Assembly (NCBI GenBank): GCA_009377795.1
Contig: WHTJ01000010.1
Coordinates: forward strand, 1 to 64,000
Direction of reading: 5' to 3'
Source: Propionibacteriales bacterium
GTDB taxonomy: Bacteria > Actinomycetota > Actinomycetes > Propionibacteriales > Nocardioidaceae
DNA length: 64,000 nt
The translations under genes and the position numbers were made by a program. Below are positions 50,719-59,796 of the stretch, piece after piece; position 1 is the stretch's first letter; the number at the start of each line of letters is the position of its first letter. Below the pieces are notes generated by a model. It searched no databases. It was not told the DNA's origin and saw nothing but the letters and a program-made list of their open reading frames with translations.

Positions 50719-51789
50719 ATGAGTGCCCGCTTCACCGACGAGCAGCTCGTGCTCGCCGAGACGGTTCGCGATCTCGCGTCCTCCGGCCTAGCCCACGCTC
50801 GGGACGCACTGGAAGGGCGCGACCCCGCGCCCGGGCCCACCGCCGCCCTGTTCGAGGGCTTCGGTGGGCTGGCCGTCCCCGATGACCGTGGTGGTTTCGG
50901 CGGTGGCCTGGTCGACCTCGCGATCGTCGTCTGCGAGCTCGCACGAACGATCAGCCCGACACCGTTCGTCAGCCACGTGCTCGCGACCCAGGTCGCGTTG
51001 GCCGCAGATCTCGACGTGGCTGACGCCGTGACGGGCACCCAGCGCTGGGCGCTGGCCGTCGACGAACCGGCCGCGTCGCCGTGGGGCCCGTGGGGGCTGC
51101 GGCTGGGCGTCGATGAGATCGCGGGTCGCAAGGTGGGCGTCGTGGGTGGCTCCGAGTGCGACGCGGCTGTCGTGGTCGGCGAGGGGGGCGTCGTCGGAGT
51201 GGCCGTCCCGTCCGCCCGTCATCCGCGCAGTTGCATGGACCGAACCCGGCCAGTGGCCGACCTGGAGTTCTCCGGCACACCCGCTGTCGTCGGTACCGCC
51301 GCCGCCGAGCTGGGGCTTGCCAGGGCGGGCGCGATCGTCGCCGCGGAGCTCGCGGGTACGGGCCGAGGCGTGATCGACCTCGCGGCGGCATACGTGCACC
51401 AGCGCGAGCAGTTCGGCCAGCCGGTCGGGAAGTTCCAGTCGGTGGCGCATCCCTTGGCGGAGGCCCACACCGCGGCGCAGCATGCCTGGTCTCTCGCGCT
51501 CTACGCGGCCTGGGCGGTAGACGCCGGCGCAGCCGACGCGCGACGCGCGGTCTCCTCGGCACTGGCCAAGAGCGGGTCCGCAGCGATCATGGCCTCGGAG
51601 GTCAGTACGCAGTCCCTTGGTGGCCTGGGCATCGCCTGGGAGGCGGACGCCCATCTGTTCCTGCGGCGGGCGATGGCCTCCGCGACGTGGCTCGGGGCAC
51701 CGTCGCTGCATCGACAGGCGCTCGCGCGAGCGGTGCTTGCGGAGCATGCCGAAAGAAGGTCTCGTGACCTCGGCCCCCCGCCGACATGA
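50719..51789 (+). CDS. Acyl-CoA dehydrogenase, partner subunit of a heteromeric pair
   Basis: The 356-residue protein aligns with ACADs but is shorter. It has GGLAVPDDRGGFGGGLVDLAIV near residue 50, ELAGTGRGVIDLAAAYVHQREQFGQPVGKFQSVAHPLAEA near 215 and a C-terminus without the EGGT glutamate (ATWLGAPSLHRQ). This is the pattern of the non-catalytic subunit of alpha2beta2 ACADs, such as FadE27/FadE29 in mycobacteria. Its start lies 22 bp after the catalytic subunit stop. Confidence 0.85.
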   Translation: MSARFTDEQLVLAETVRDLASSGLAHARDALEGRDPAPGPTAALFEGFGGLAVPDDRGGFGGGLVDLAIVVCELARTISPTPFVSHVLATQVALAADLDVADAVTGTQRWALAVDEPAASPWGPWGLRLGVDEIAGRKVGVVGGSECDAAVVVGEGGVVGVAVPSARHPRSCMDRTRPVADLEFSGTPAVVGTAAAELGLARAGAIVAAELAGTGRGVIDLAAAYVHQREQFGQPVGKFQSVAHPLAEAHTAAQHAWSLALYAAWAVDAGAADARRAVSSALAKSGSAAIMASEVSTQSLGGLGIAWEADAHLFLRRAMASATWLGAPSLHRQALARAVLAEHAERRSRDLGPPPT

Positions 51790-51822
51790 GTGAGAGTGAC
51801 CTGTTTCTCTGAGGAGGACGCA

Positions 51823-52788
51823 ATGACGGATCGCCTGCCGCTCGAAGAGGTGCCCGAGTGGTTCTTCCAAGTCTACGAAACGGAGAGCGTGGACCTGCGC
51901 GACGAGCGCCCTTGGGACGTCGACCGTCCGCTCGCCGTGCGCGCCGCCATCACCGGCGCCTTCTTCTCGCGCACGAACAACCCGACCCAGCCGTTCCTGC
52001 CCGAGGAGATCGCGGAGGAGGCCACCGACGCAGTCGCGGCCGGTGCGTGCGGGGTTCACATCCATGTGCGCAACGCCCAGGGCATCCCCGTGGGCAAGCG
52101 CGAGTACTACGAGCGGGCCATCAACCCCGTACTTGAGAAGTACGGCGATGGGGTCGTCGTCGACGGCTGCACCGTGTTCAAGACGATCTACAAGGCCCAG
52201 GAGGTCCTCGACTTCGGACTGTTCGAGACGTCGCCTGTCAACACGACCGCGTGCATCATCGGGAACAGCATCCTCGCGATCCCGCCGCGGTATCAGCGGG
52301 CGCATGCCGAGCTCATGCTCGACAGGGGCGTGAAGCCGCAGATCGCCGTCTACACGAACGGCGACATCGACAGCGCCGTCCGCTATCTCATCGAGCCGGG
52401 CCTGCTCGAGCCGCCGTTCTACTGGATCCTCCTACCGGGCCTCCCCGGGTGCATCCCGACTCCGGATCCACTCACTGCAGCCCAGAACCTCACGACGGCC
52501 GTACAGCAGATCCGCTCGGTGTCCCCAGGTGATTCGGTCATCGAGGTCTGCGCGGCCGGCCGAGGGTCCTCGCATCTCACGGCACTGGCGATGGTGCTCG
52601 GCGTGGAGAGCGTGCGGGTCGGTAAGGAGGACACGATCTACCGCTACCCCCACCGTGACGACCTCGTCGAGTCGAACGCCCAGGTCACCGCGGACGCGGT
52701 GAAGATGGCAACAGCGCTCGGCCGGGAGATCGCGACCGCGGCGCAGTTCCGGGACATGCTCGGCATCGAGACCCCTGGGCGAACGTAG
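51823..52788 (+). CDS. BKACE (DUF849) beta-keto acid cleavage enzyme
   Basis: The 321-residue TIM-barrel protein has the DUF849 landmarks: AAITGAFFSRTNNPTQPFLPEEIAEEA near residue 42, the metal-binding HIHVRN (HxH) near 80 and the late ESVRVGKEDTIYRYPHRDDLVESN. BKACE enzymes condense a beta-keto acid with acetyl-CoA to give acetoacetate plus a shorter acyl-CoA. Some act on 5-carbon dicarboxylates or 3-keto acids such as dehydrocarnitine. ATG 51823 follows GAGGAGG and replaces an upstream ATG. It probably ends the ring-cleavage branch fed by the ACAD pair. Confidence 0.88.
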   Translation: MTDRLPLEEVPEWFFQVYETESVDLRDERPWDVDRPLAVRAAITGAFFSRTNNPTQPFLPEEIAEEATDAVAAGACGVHIHVRNAQGIPVGKREYYERAINPVLEKYGDGVVVDGCTVFKTIYKAQEVLDFGLFETSPVNTTACIIGNSILAIPPRYQRAHAELMLDRGVKPQIAVYTNGDIDSAVRYLIEPGLLEPPFYWILLPGLPGCIPTPDPLTAAQNLTTAVQQIRSVSPGDSVIEVCAAGRGSSHLTALAMVLGVESVRVGKEDTIYRYPHRDDLVESNAQVTADAVKMATALGREIATAAQFRDMLGIETPGRT

Positions 52789-52863
52789 CGGCAGCGGAGT
52801 CAACGTCCGTGAGCGGCAAGGCACGACGGGCCCGGTTGTCGGTGCAGGCTTTGATCGCGACGA

Positions 52864-53634
52864 TCACCCGCGGGCGAGGGAGCGGTTGTTCAGCCCCCAG
52901 CCGCCGTCCACACGTACGGTCGTCCCGGTCAGGTAGGCGGCAGCCGGGCTGAGCAGGTAGGCGATCGTGCCCGCGACGTGGCCGGGGAGGCCGAACTCCC
53001 CGAGGGGGATAGCCTCGGCCATCCGGGCCCGCACGTCCGCTGTGAGCGCCTGCACTTTGGGCGTGTCGATCATCCCCGGCATGACCACGTTGCAGCGGAT
53101 GCCGTGGGATGCCCATTCCACGGCCAGGGTCCGAGCGAACCCGACGAGGCCGGCCTTGGAGGCGGTGTACGCCGCCTGTCCGGGGAGCCCGGTCTCCGCG
53201 GCCGTCGACGACACGAGCACCACCCGGCCATTCCCGCTGTTGGCCAACGCGGGGAACGCCGCCTGGACCACGGCGAACTGGCCGGTGAGGTTCACGGTGA
53301 GGTCGCGTTCCCACGCGTCGAGGGGAAAGCGCTCAGCGCGGTGAAGGGTGTCCACGACACCGGCGTTGCCGACGACCGCATCGCAGCCGCCCAGTGACTC
53401 GACGAGGGCACCCACGCCGTCGGCCACGGCCGCCGTGTCGGCGAGATCGAGACGCGCCTGGTGGATGACCTGCGCCGCCACGGACGGGGCCAGGTCATCG
53501 ACGGTCACGAGGTCGCACAGCGCGAGGCGGCAGCCCGCCTCGGCGAGGTGTGCGGTGATGGCCCGACCCATGCCACCGGCCGCGCCGGTGACGATGACGC
53601 GGCTGCCGGGCGACGGTGTGGTGGGCAGAGCCAT
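52864..53634 (-). CDS. SDR family oxidoreductase
   Basis: The 256-residue SDR has VIVTGAAGGMGRAITAHLAEAG near residue 14, AVVGNAGVVD near 86, the Ser of LVSSTAAETG near 138 and the catalytic YTASKAGLVG near 152. It ends YLTGTTVRVDGGWG. It is the only intact gene of a leftward group whose first member (53640-53960) appears decayed. An operator-like site lies at 54016. Confidence 0.88.
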   Translation of the reverse strand: MALPTTPSPGSRVIVTGAAGGMGRAITAHLAEAGCRLALCDLVTVDDLAPSVAAQVIHQARLDLADTAAVADGVGALVESLGGCDAVVGNAGVVDTLHRAERFPLDAWERDLTVNLTGQFAVVQAAFPALANSGNGRVVLVSSTAAETGLPGQAAYTASKAGLVGFARTLAVEWASHGIRCNVVMPGMIDTPKVQALTADVRARMAEAIPLGEFGLPGHVAGTIAYLLSPAAAYLTGTTVRVDGGWGLNNRSLARG

Positions 53635-53639
53635 GCGGG

Positions 53640-53960
53640 GTGCTCCTCGTCGTGCTGGTACTTGTGCGCCAGGCCATCGGTGGTGGAGACGCCAGACAGC
53701 TGGAGAATGATGTTGTCATATTCGCTCGTCGCGCCGAGCGGACCGTATCTGTCAGCCGCGTGAAGATCGGGCACTTCCCGGAGTCCGATCCCGAGACCTC
53801 GTCGAGCTCGCGGTCGCCGCCGAGCGTCAATGTACCAATCCCTGTGGCGTGATGGGGCACCTCATCGTGCCGGAGCGCGAGGACGCGGAGTGCTCCTCGG
53901 TGCGGGCGCCGATCAGGTCGCCCTTCAGGTGCTCGGAGCCTTTCTTCGGTCGCTGCCGTC
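53640..53960 (-). pseudogene. Decayed gene remnant in front of the SDR
   Basis: Three minus-strand segments in different phases read like protein: GDLIGARTEEHSASSRSGTM, TLGGDRELDEVSGSDSGK and YGPLGATSEYDNIILQLSGV continuing to KYQHDEEH. Each is broken by a frameshift or stop, and no family is recognisable. They follow the operator-like promoter at 54016 in the direction of the SDR. The bounds are approximate. The alternative is chance coding-like sequence. Confidence 0.35.
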
Positions 53961-54015
53961 GAGGAGCGGCGTGGCTGACGGCTCTCCTTCCGGATGTGGG
54001 CGTTGTTCCTAAAAC

Positions 54016-54029
54016 CGACGTCAGTATTG
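54016..54029. promoter_or_regulatory. Operator-like CGACGTCA with abutting leftward -10
   Basis: On the minus strand CAATACTGACGTCG places an ATACT -10 core against the operator. CGACGTCAGTATTG is identical to the sequence at 17256-17269. The OsmC gene starts 57 bp to the right, and the leftward decayed gene and SDR lie to the left. Confidence 0.6.
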
Positions 54030-54085
54030 TAATCTGACACCGGCAAGGCGACGACGCCCCTCCGTGTCCAGGCTGGGAGAGGACG

Positions 54086-54511
54086 ATGATCCGCATCTAC
54101 GAGACGGAGGCGACGGCCGTCGGGGACGGGCGCGCCGGTGAGGCGATGTCACACGACCGGCGCCTGCAGGTGAACCTCTCGAGACCACCGGAGATGGGGG
54201 GCGGCCCGGAAGAATCCGGCACGAACCCGGAGCAGCTCTTCGCCGCCGGGTACGCCGCGTGTTTCCACAGCGCCCTGCGGTCGATCGGACGGCGCGGACG
54301 GCAGGACGTCGATGATTCGGCGGTGACCGCGCGAGTAGCGCTGCTCAAGGGTGAGGACGGTACGTTCTCCCTGGATGTCAAGCTCGTCGTCGAGCTACCC
54401 GGCGTCGACGAGGCGACGGCACGGGAGATGGTCGAGCAGGCGCACCACGTGTGTCCCTACTCGCGAGCGATCGCCGGCAACGTGAACGTGCGTCGCTCGG
54501 TGAGATCGTGA
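54086..54511 (+). CDS. OsmC/Ohr family peroxidase
   Basis: The 141-residue protein has the Ohr/OsmC landmarks. The first redox cysteine is in AAGYAACFHSALRSIGR near residue 60. The second is in QAHHVCPYSRAIAGNVNV near 124. These thiol peroxidases reduce organic hydroperoxides; the pathway's flavin oxidases could supply such peroxides. The start ATG lies 57 bp after the operator-like site and is followed closely by the HIBADH-like gene. Confidence 0.88.
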   Translation: MIRIYETEATAVGDGRAGEAMSHDRRLQVNLSRPPEMGGGPEESGTNPEQLFAAGYAACFHSALRSIGRRGRQDVDDSAVTARVALLKGEDGTFSLDVKLVVELPGVDEATAREMVEQAHHVCPYSRAIAGNVNVRRSVRS

Positions 54512-54520
54512 GGACCACCG

Positions 54521-55378
54521 ATGAGATGGCTGGTGGTCGGTCTCGGCGCGATGGGCGGGGCGTTCGCGCAGCGCCTCGTGGCAACTGGGTACGAGGTCGT
54601 CGGCGTCGATCCGCTCGCCGGGGCCCGTGACCGCGCCGCAGCCCTCGAGGGCGTAACGGTCGTCGGGTCTGTTGCGGAAGCCGGGCCCGTCGAACGGGTA
54701 CTCGTCATTGTCCGCACCTCCGCCCAGGTGTTGGAGGTGCTCGACGACCTCACGCACGAGATCGGCGGACCACGTCCTGTGCCGGTCTTCGTGTGCAGCA
54801 CGCTCGACCCGGAGACCGCGCGACGCCTCGGCGCGTGGGATGGCGATGCGCTGCGGATTCTCGAGGCGCCCGTCACCGGTCTCGTGGAGGGCGTGCTCGC
54901 CGGTCGGCTCACGGTCATGCTGGCTGGCGAACACACAGCGGCAGATCGCGAGGTCGTCATCAAGGCGTTCGGGCAGCGTGTCGTGACGTTCGACGAGTTC
55001 GGCCAGCCGACGCTCGCGAAGTTGCTCAACAACTGCCTGCTGTCGTACAACTCCCACGCGCTCGCCGCGGTGCTGCGGATTGCCGCGGCCGAAGGACTGC
55101 CTGCCGCCCGGCTCATGGAGGTGCTCGAGGAGGGGAGTGGGGGAAGCTTCGCCGCCGCGAACCTCTTCACCAGCGTCGGCGATCTCATCGACAAGGACGT
55201 CGGGCTGCTCGCTGGCTTTGTGGGATCGCTGCCGCCGGTGCGGCCTGGTGTGTCACCGGTCGAGGCGGAGATCGGGGCCGCTCGCCGCCTCGTCATGGAG
55301 GGTGATGCGCAGGATCCAGTGTCACGTCACGAATCGCGTCCACACCCACGCCACCAGATGGAGGAGCGAAACCGATGA
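54521..55378 (+). CDS. 3-hydroxyisobutyrate dehydrogenase-like NAD(P) oxidoreductase
   Basis: The 285-residue protein has the N-terminal Rossmann motif VVGLGAMGGAFAQRLVATGYEVVGVD at residue 5, the substrate-binding segment ILEAPVTGLVEGVLAGRLTVMLAG near 125 and the catalytic lysine in TLAKLLNNCLLSYN near 170. It belongs to the beta-hydroxyacid dehydrogenase family (HIBADH, tartronate semialdehyde reductase). Its oxidation of a beta-hydroxy acid fits valine-like or branched-acid catabolism. The ATG lies 10 bp after the OsmC stop; its own stop overlaps the cupin start (ATGA). Confidence 0.85.
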   Translation: MRWLVVGLGAMGGAFAQRLVATGYEVVGVDPLAGARDRAAALEGVTVVGSVAEAGPVERVLVIVRTSAQVLEVLDDLTHEIGGPRPVPVFVCSTLDPETARRLGAWDGDALRILEAPVTGLVEGVLAGRLTVMLAGEHTAADREVVIKAFGQRVVTFDEFGQPTLAKLLNNCLLSYNSHALAAVLRIAAAEGLPAARLMEVLEEGSGGSFAAANLFTSVGDLIDKDVGLLAGFVGSLPPVRPGVSPVEAEIGAARRLVMEGDAQDPVSRHESRPHPRHQMEERNR

Positions 55379-55761
55379 GCGCACCCGACGAACCCGGCGT
55401 GCACGTGGTGCGAGCCGGCAATCTGTCCGAGGCGACGGCGCAGACACCGGGGATGACACGCAGGGCGGGCATCGACCCGAGCATCTCGCGCGGGCTGTGG
55501 GTCGGCCGTGTCGCCACCGGGCCCGGCTTCAACTCTGGGGTGCACCACCACGGGGAGGCCGAGACCGTCGGCCACGTTCTGGAGGGGCGCGCGCGGATCC
55601 GCTACGGCGACGGCTACAAGTCCTTCGTCGACCTCGACCCGGGCGACTTCATCTACATCGGCCCCTATGTGCCGCACATCGAGGAGAACCTCAGCGACAC
55701 GGAACCGCTGGAGTTCGTCACGATCCGCTCGCCCGACAACATCGTCGTGAACCTGGAGTAG
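55375..55761 (+). CDS. Cupin-domain protein
   Basis: The 128-residue protein is a single-domain cupin with metal motif 1 in VHHHGEAETVGHVLEGRARI near residue 56 (three His and one Glu) and a second motif near PYVPHIEEN (His). Small cupins of this type act as isomerases, dioxygenases or sugar/keto-acid enzymes, or bind ligands only. It is coupled to the HIBADH-like gene by 4 bp. A hairpin follows its stop. Confidence 0.84.
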   Translation: MSAPDEPGVHVVRAGNLSEATAQTPGMTRRAGIDPSISRGLWVGRVATGPGFNSGVHHHGEAETVGHVLEGRARIRYGDGYKSFVDLDPGDFIYIGPYVPHIEENLSDTEPLEFVTIRSPDNIVVNLE

Positions 55762-55781
55762 CCGAGGCCGCAGACCTCGGC
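55761..55781 (+). terminator. Hairpin after the cupin gene
   Basis: GCCGAGG (55761-55767), loop CCGCAGA, CCTCGGC (55775-55781) forms a perfect 7-bp stem beginning at the last base of the cupin stop codon. There is no T-run. Confidence 0.42.
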
Positions 55782-55796
55782 GAAGACACCCCGACC

Positions 55797-56095
55797 GGCG
55801 GACGTGTCGGACGACGAGTGGCGCTACCTCATCGACGTGAACCTCACGAGCACGTTCTTATGCACACGGGAGTTCCTTCCCGGCATGCTGCGCCCGTGGT
55901 GGCCGAGTGGCGAACTTCAGTTCCATCTTCGGTCTTCGCGGCCATCCGGGGGATGCCGCGTACATTGCCGCGAAGGCCCGGCATCATCGGCTTCATCCGG
56001 GCCATCGCTCTGGCGTTCGCGCCGCCCTGCGGGACTCGCGCTGCTGCGCCTTCCGGCCCCGTGGTCCGGCGTCCCACGTGTCCGCGGTGATACCG
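55797..56095 (+). pseudogene. Truncated, frameshifted SDR remnant
   Basis: Three plus-strand segments in successive phases match the central part of an SDR: VSDDEWRYLIDVNLTSTFLCTREFLPGML, then ANFSSIFGLRGHPGDAAYIAAKA (with the YxxxK motif), then GIIGFIRAIALAFAP. The NAD-binding N-terminal half is missing, and there are at least two frameshifts. It overlaps the end of the leftward CoA ligase gene. It is a dead gene fragment. Confidence 0.75.
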
Positions 56096-57588
56096 CGTTC
56101 TCGGAGCTGGCCCTTGCGGATCTTCGCCGTCTGCGTGCGCGGGAGCTCGTTCATGAAGTCGATATAGCGGGGCACCGCGAAGTACGGCAGCCGGGCGTCG
56201 CAGTAGGCGACAAGCTCCTTCGGCTCGAGCCGGGCGGCCTCTCGGCACACGACGGCCGCCATCACCTCGTCCTCGGCGAACTCGGACGGCACGGCGTAGA
56301 CGGCGACGTCCTCGACGTCCGGGTGGGTGAGGATGATCTGCTCCACCTCGAAGGACGAGACGTTCTCGCCTGAGCGGCGGATGGCGTCCTTGTCGCGGTC
56401 CACGAAGGAGAACCAGCCGTCGGCGTCGCGCCGTACGAGGTCCCCAGTGTGGAACCAGAGGTTGCGCCATGCCTCTACCGTCGCCTCGGGCATCCGCCAG
56501 TAGCCTAGGGAGCCGAGGTACGGGCGCTCCGGCCGGAGGATCAGCTCGCCGACTTCCCCCGGAGGTACGACCTGGTCGTGCTCATCGACGACCTCGCAGC
56601 GCCAGCCCGGAAGTGGCTTGCCGCAGGATCCGGGCCGATGCTCGCCGTGCGGGATGCCCAACGGGATACCGAAATCGGTGAGGCCGTACAGCTCGCTGAT
56701 GGTGAACCCGAACCGCTGCTCGAACTCGTCATGGTGGTCCACCGGCGACGGGATGACGAGGCCGATCCGTACGCGGTGTGCCTGCTCGGCCGCCGAGGGC
56801 TCCTGGCGCCACAAGATCGGCGGCATCGATCCGAGCATGTTGACGATCGTGGCTTCCGTGCGGACAACCTGCGCCCAGAACTCGCTTGCGCTGAACCGCG
56901 GGCTGATCACGGCACGCCCGCCGCCGAGCACCGACGCGACGACCGTCGTGTAGAGCGCGTTCGCGTGGAACAGCGGGAGGCAGGTGTATGCGACGTCCTC
57001 GGGCCCGTGACCGAGCACCTCGAGCGCGGACTCCGCATACCCGAGGAGCATCCGGTGCGAGCACATCACGCCCTTGGACGGTCCTGTCGTCCCCGACGTG
57101 TACATGATGCTCGCGAGGTCGCGGTGCGCCGCGGGGACCGGGTCTGCCGGTGCGGCGGCGGCAAGCAGGTCCCCGAGCCGCTCGGTTCCGCCGACGGTGA
57201 TCACGCGCGGTCGCAGGTGGTCGGGCAAGGCCTGCCGGAGGTCGTCGATCGTCGCCACCTCGGTTGCTACGAGGACCGGCTCGGTCTGCGCGAGCATATA
57301 GCTAAGGATGTCCCCTCGCAGCGCGGTGTTCAGCGGCACCGAGACCGCGCCCGCCACCGCACAGCCGAGCCACAGCACCATGAACTCCGGTCGGTTGTCG
57401 ACGAGCAGGGCCACTCGGTCGCCGGGACGGACTCCGGCGTCCTGCAGCGTCCCGGCGCAGCGCCTGGCCGCCTCATAGAGCGCCTCGGCGGTGAATGTCC
57501 GCTCGGGCTCGAGGAAGGTGAGCAACGTCCGGTCCGGTTGCTCTGCCGCAACCTTCGCGAACAGACCGTGGAGGGTGTCGTGCGTCAC
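55993..57588 (-). CDS. Acyl-CoA ligase (AMP-forming)
   Basis: The 531-residue ANL protein has IMYTSGTTGPSKGVMCSHRM near residue 165, ISELYGLTDFGIPLGIPHG near 300, NLWFHTGDLVRRDADG near 375 and DRDKDAIRRSGENVSSFEVE, ending with PRTQTAKIRKGQLRERG. A C-terminal tail runs over the SDR remnant (ARTPERWPG), suggesting the stop was shifted by the neighbouring rearrangement. I chose the GTG at 57588, which follows AAGGGAG; a GTG five codons earlier is possible. It follows the ACAD gene in a leftward operon. Confidence 0.87.
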   Translation of the reverse strand: MTHDTLHGLFAKVAAEQPDRTLLTFLEPERTFTAEALYEAARRCAGTLQDAGVRPGDRVALLVDNRPEFMVLWLGCAVAGAVSVPLNTALRGDILSYMLAQTEPVLVATEVATIDDLRQALPDHLRPRVITVGGTERLGDLLAAAAPADPVPAAHRDLASIMYTSGTTGPSKGVMCSHRMLLGYAESALEVLGHGPEDVAYTCLPLFHANALYTTVVASVLGGGRAVISPRFSASEFWAQVVRTEATIVNMLGSMPPILWRQEPSAAEQAHRVRIGLVIPSPVDHHDEFEQRFGFTISELYGLTDFGIPLGIPHGEHRPGSCGKPLPGWRCEVVDEHDQVVPPGEVGELILRPERPYLGSLGYWRMPEATVEAWRNLWFHTGDLVRRDADGWFSFVDRDKDAIRRSGENVSSFEVEQIILTHPDVEDVAVYAVPSEFAEDEVMAAVVCREAARLEPKELVAYCDARLPYFAVPRYIDFMNELPRTQTAKIRKGQLRERGITADTWDAGPRGRKAQQRESRRAARTPERWPG

Positions 57589-57616
57589 GGGGCTCCCTTC
57601 CACCTGTGCAGGGGTC

Positions 57617-58834
57617 CTAGGCCGTAGGGCCAGCGAGCTGCCGCTTGGTCTCCTGGCGGGCGACGCTCATGAGGTGGACTTCGTTGGGGCCGTCGGCCAG
57701 GCGCAGTACCCGGGCGTACGCCCACAGCTCGGCCAGAGGGGTGTCCTGCGACACGCCCGCGGCGCCGAAGGTCTGGATCGCACGGTCGATCACGGCCAGG
57801 GCAACGTCTGGCGCGACGATCTTGATCATGGCGATCTCCTGCCGGGCCCCCTTGTTACCGACCGTGTCCATCATCCAGGCGGCCTTGAGCACGAGCATCC
57901 GCGCCTGCTCGAGCTCGATTCGAGACCGGGCGATCCACTCCTGGATCGTCTGCCGATTGATCAGCCGCTGCCCGAACGTCTCCCGCTCCGCGGCTCGCCG
58001 GGTCATGAGCGTCAGTGCCCGCTCGGCCGCCCCAATCAGCCGCATGCAGTGATGGATCCGCCCGGGCCCGAGCCGCCCCTGGGCGATCGCGAACCCCTCT
58101 CCCTCCCCGACGAGGATGTGGTCCACCGGCACCCGCACATCGGTGAAGAGCACCTCCGCGTGGCCCTCGGGGTCCGCGTATCCGAACACCTCGAGGTTGC
58201 GCACCACCTCGATCCCTGGCGCGACGAACGGGACGAGAACCATGGACTGCTGCCGGTGGCGCTCCGCGTCGGGGTCGGTTTTGCCCATGAAGATCGAGAG
58301 TTTGCAGCGTTCCTGCATCCCGCCCGAGGACCACCACTTGCGGCCATTGAGCACGTACTCGTCACCGTCACGGACGATCGATGCGCGGATGTTGGTCGCG
58401 TCCGAGGAGGCGACTTCCGGCTCGGTCATCGAGAAGCACGAGCGGATCTCGCCCTCCAGCAATGGCACGAGCCAGCGCTCCTGCTGCCTGCGGGTGCCGT
58501 AGCGGGCCAGTACCTCCATGTTGCCGGTGTCGGGCGCCGAGCAGTTGAACGCCTCCGCGCCGATCCGGCTCCATCCCATCAGCTCCGCCAGCGGCGCGTA
58601 CTCAGCATTCGACAGCCCCGGCCCCCACTGCGGATCTGGCATGAAAAGGTTCCACAGCCCCGCCGCCCGGGCCTTTGCCTTGAGTTCCTCCATGACCGGC
58701 GGGTGGAAGTGTGGATGCCCCGCCTCGGCGATCTGGGCGTGATACGTCGCCTCGGCCGGCAGCACCTCGCCCTCCATGAACTCGCACACCTGCTGGCGCA
58801 GGTTCTTCACCCTGTCGCTGAACTCGAACTCCAC
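57617..58834 (-). CDS. Acyl-CoA dehydrogenase (ACAD10/11-like)
   Basis: The 405-residue protein has [35 protein letters not shown] near residue 76, [19 protein letters not shown] near 130, [11 protein letters not shown] and the late [11 protein letters not shown]. The EPEVASSD flavin motif and RLADGPxEVH end are typical of ACAD10/ACAD11-type enzymes, which act with an APH-like kinase. Such a kinase gene lies at 61085 on the same strand. The operon order is thiolase, SDR, ACAD, ligase. Confidence 0.88.
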   Translation of the reverse strand: MEFEFSDRVKNLRQQVCEFMEGEVLPAEATYHAQIAEAGHPHFHPPVMEELKAKARAAGLWNLFMPDPQWGPGLSNAEYAPLAELMGWSRIGAEAFNCSAPDTGNMEVLARYGTRRQQERWLVPLLEGEIRSCFSMTEPEVASSDATNIRASIVRDGDEYVLNGRKWWSSGGMQERCKLSIFMGKTDPDAERHRQQSMVLVPFVAPGIEVVRNLEVFGYADPEGHAEVLFTDVRVPVDHILVGEGEGFAIAQGRLGPGRIHHCMRLIGAAERALTLMTRRAAERETFGQRLINRQTIQEWIARSRIELEQARMLVLKAAWMMDTVGNKGARQEIAMIKIVAPDVALAVIDRAIQTFGAAGVSQDTPLAELWAYARVLRLADGPNEVHLMSVARQETKRQLAGPTA

Positions 58835-58882
58835 CGCTGGTCCTCCGTGTTGACGTGGCTTCCGATCCTGCGGCGGCCAGCC

Positions 58883-59743
58883 TTACAGGGGCGTGCTCCC
58901 TCGTTCGGCACCCTTGAGGTCGGTGATCGCCCCCCAGTGCTCGGAGAGCTCCTCCGGGGACGGGATGTGGTCGAAGCGGTGCCCGGGCGCCTGGAAGTAC
59001 GCGACGCCTGCGTACAGCCCGCCGCCGGCGAGCACGATCGTGCCTGTGTCGGTGCACTCGTCGCTGGCAAGGTGCACGGCCGCCGGCGAGACATAGGCGG
59101 GGTCGAGCTCCTCGAGCATCCCGGGCTCCATGATGTCTTCGGTCATGCGCGTCGCTGCGATCGGGCAGATGGCGTTGGCCGTGATGTTGTACTTCGCACC
59201 TTCGAGCGCGAGCGTATTGATCATCCCGAGCACACCGAGCTTGGCGGCGCCGTAGTTGGACTGGCCGAAGTTGCCGTACAGCCCCGACGTCGACGTCGTG
59301 ACGATCACGCGGCCGTGCTGTTGTTGCCGCATGTGCGCCCAGGCAGCACGCGTGACGTGATAGGTGCCGTACAGGTGAACCTTGACGACCGCGTCGAACT
59401 CCTCGTCGGTCATCTTGTGGAAGGTGCGGTCACGCAGGATCCCGGCGTTGTTCACGACGACGTCGATGCGCCTGAACGCGTCCAGCGCCGTCTGCACCAC
59501 GCCTGCGGCGCCGTCGGACGTGGCGACGTTGTCGTAGTTCGCGACGGCCTCGCCGCCGGCATCCTTGATCGCCCGGACGGTGTCGTCGGCCATGTCGCTG
59601 CCGCCACCAGTGCCATCGCGAGCGCCGCCGAGGTCGTTGACGACCACCTTCGCGTCCCGCTCGGCGAACAGCAGCGCGTGCCGGCGGCCGATCCCGCCGC
59701 CGGCTCCCGTGACCGCGATCACCCGGCCTTTGACTCCAGCCAT
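58883..59743 (-). CDS. SDR, 3-hydroxyacyl-CoA dehydrogenase (MFE-2/17beta-HSD4-like)
   Basis: The 286-residue SDR has VIAVTGAGGGIGRRHALLFAERDAKVVVNDLGG near residue 8, the family-specific DGTGGGSDMADDTVRAIKDAGGEAVANYD stretch near 43, NNAGILRDRTFHKM near 90 and the catalytic SNYGAAKLGVLG near 160. This is the signature of the hydroxyacyl-CoA dehydrogenase domain of peroxisomal multifunctional enzyme 2. The ATG follows GAAGGG. Oxidation of 3-hydroxyacyl-CoA between the ACAD and thiolase steps is expected. Confidence 0.9.
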   Translation of the reverse strand: MAGVKGRVIAVTGAGGGIGRRHALLFAERDAKVVVNDLGGARDGTGGGSDMADDTVRAIKDAGGEAVANYDNVATSDGAAGVVQTALDAFRRIDVVVNNAGILRDRTFHKMTDEEFDAVVKVHLYGTYHVTRAAWAHMRQQQHGRVIVTTSTSGLYGNFGQSNYGAAKLGVLGMINTLALEGAKYNITANAICPIAATRMTEDIMEPGMLEELDPAYVSPAAVHLASDECTDTGTIVLAGGGLYAGVAYFQAPGHRFDHIPSPEELSEHWGAITDLKGAERGSTPL

Positions 59744-59796
59744 TTTTCCGTTTCCCTTCTCGCCAGACTTGGATCGGCTGATCCGGTGCTCGAGGT

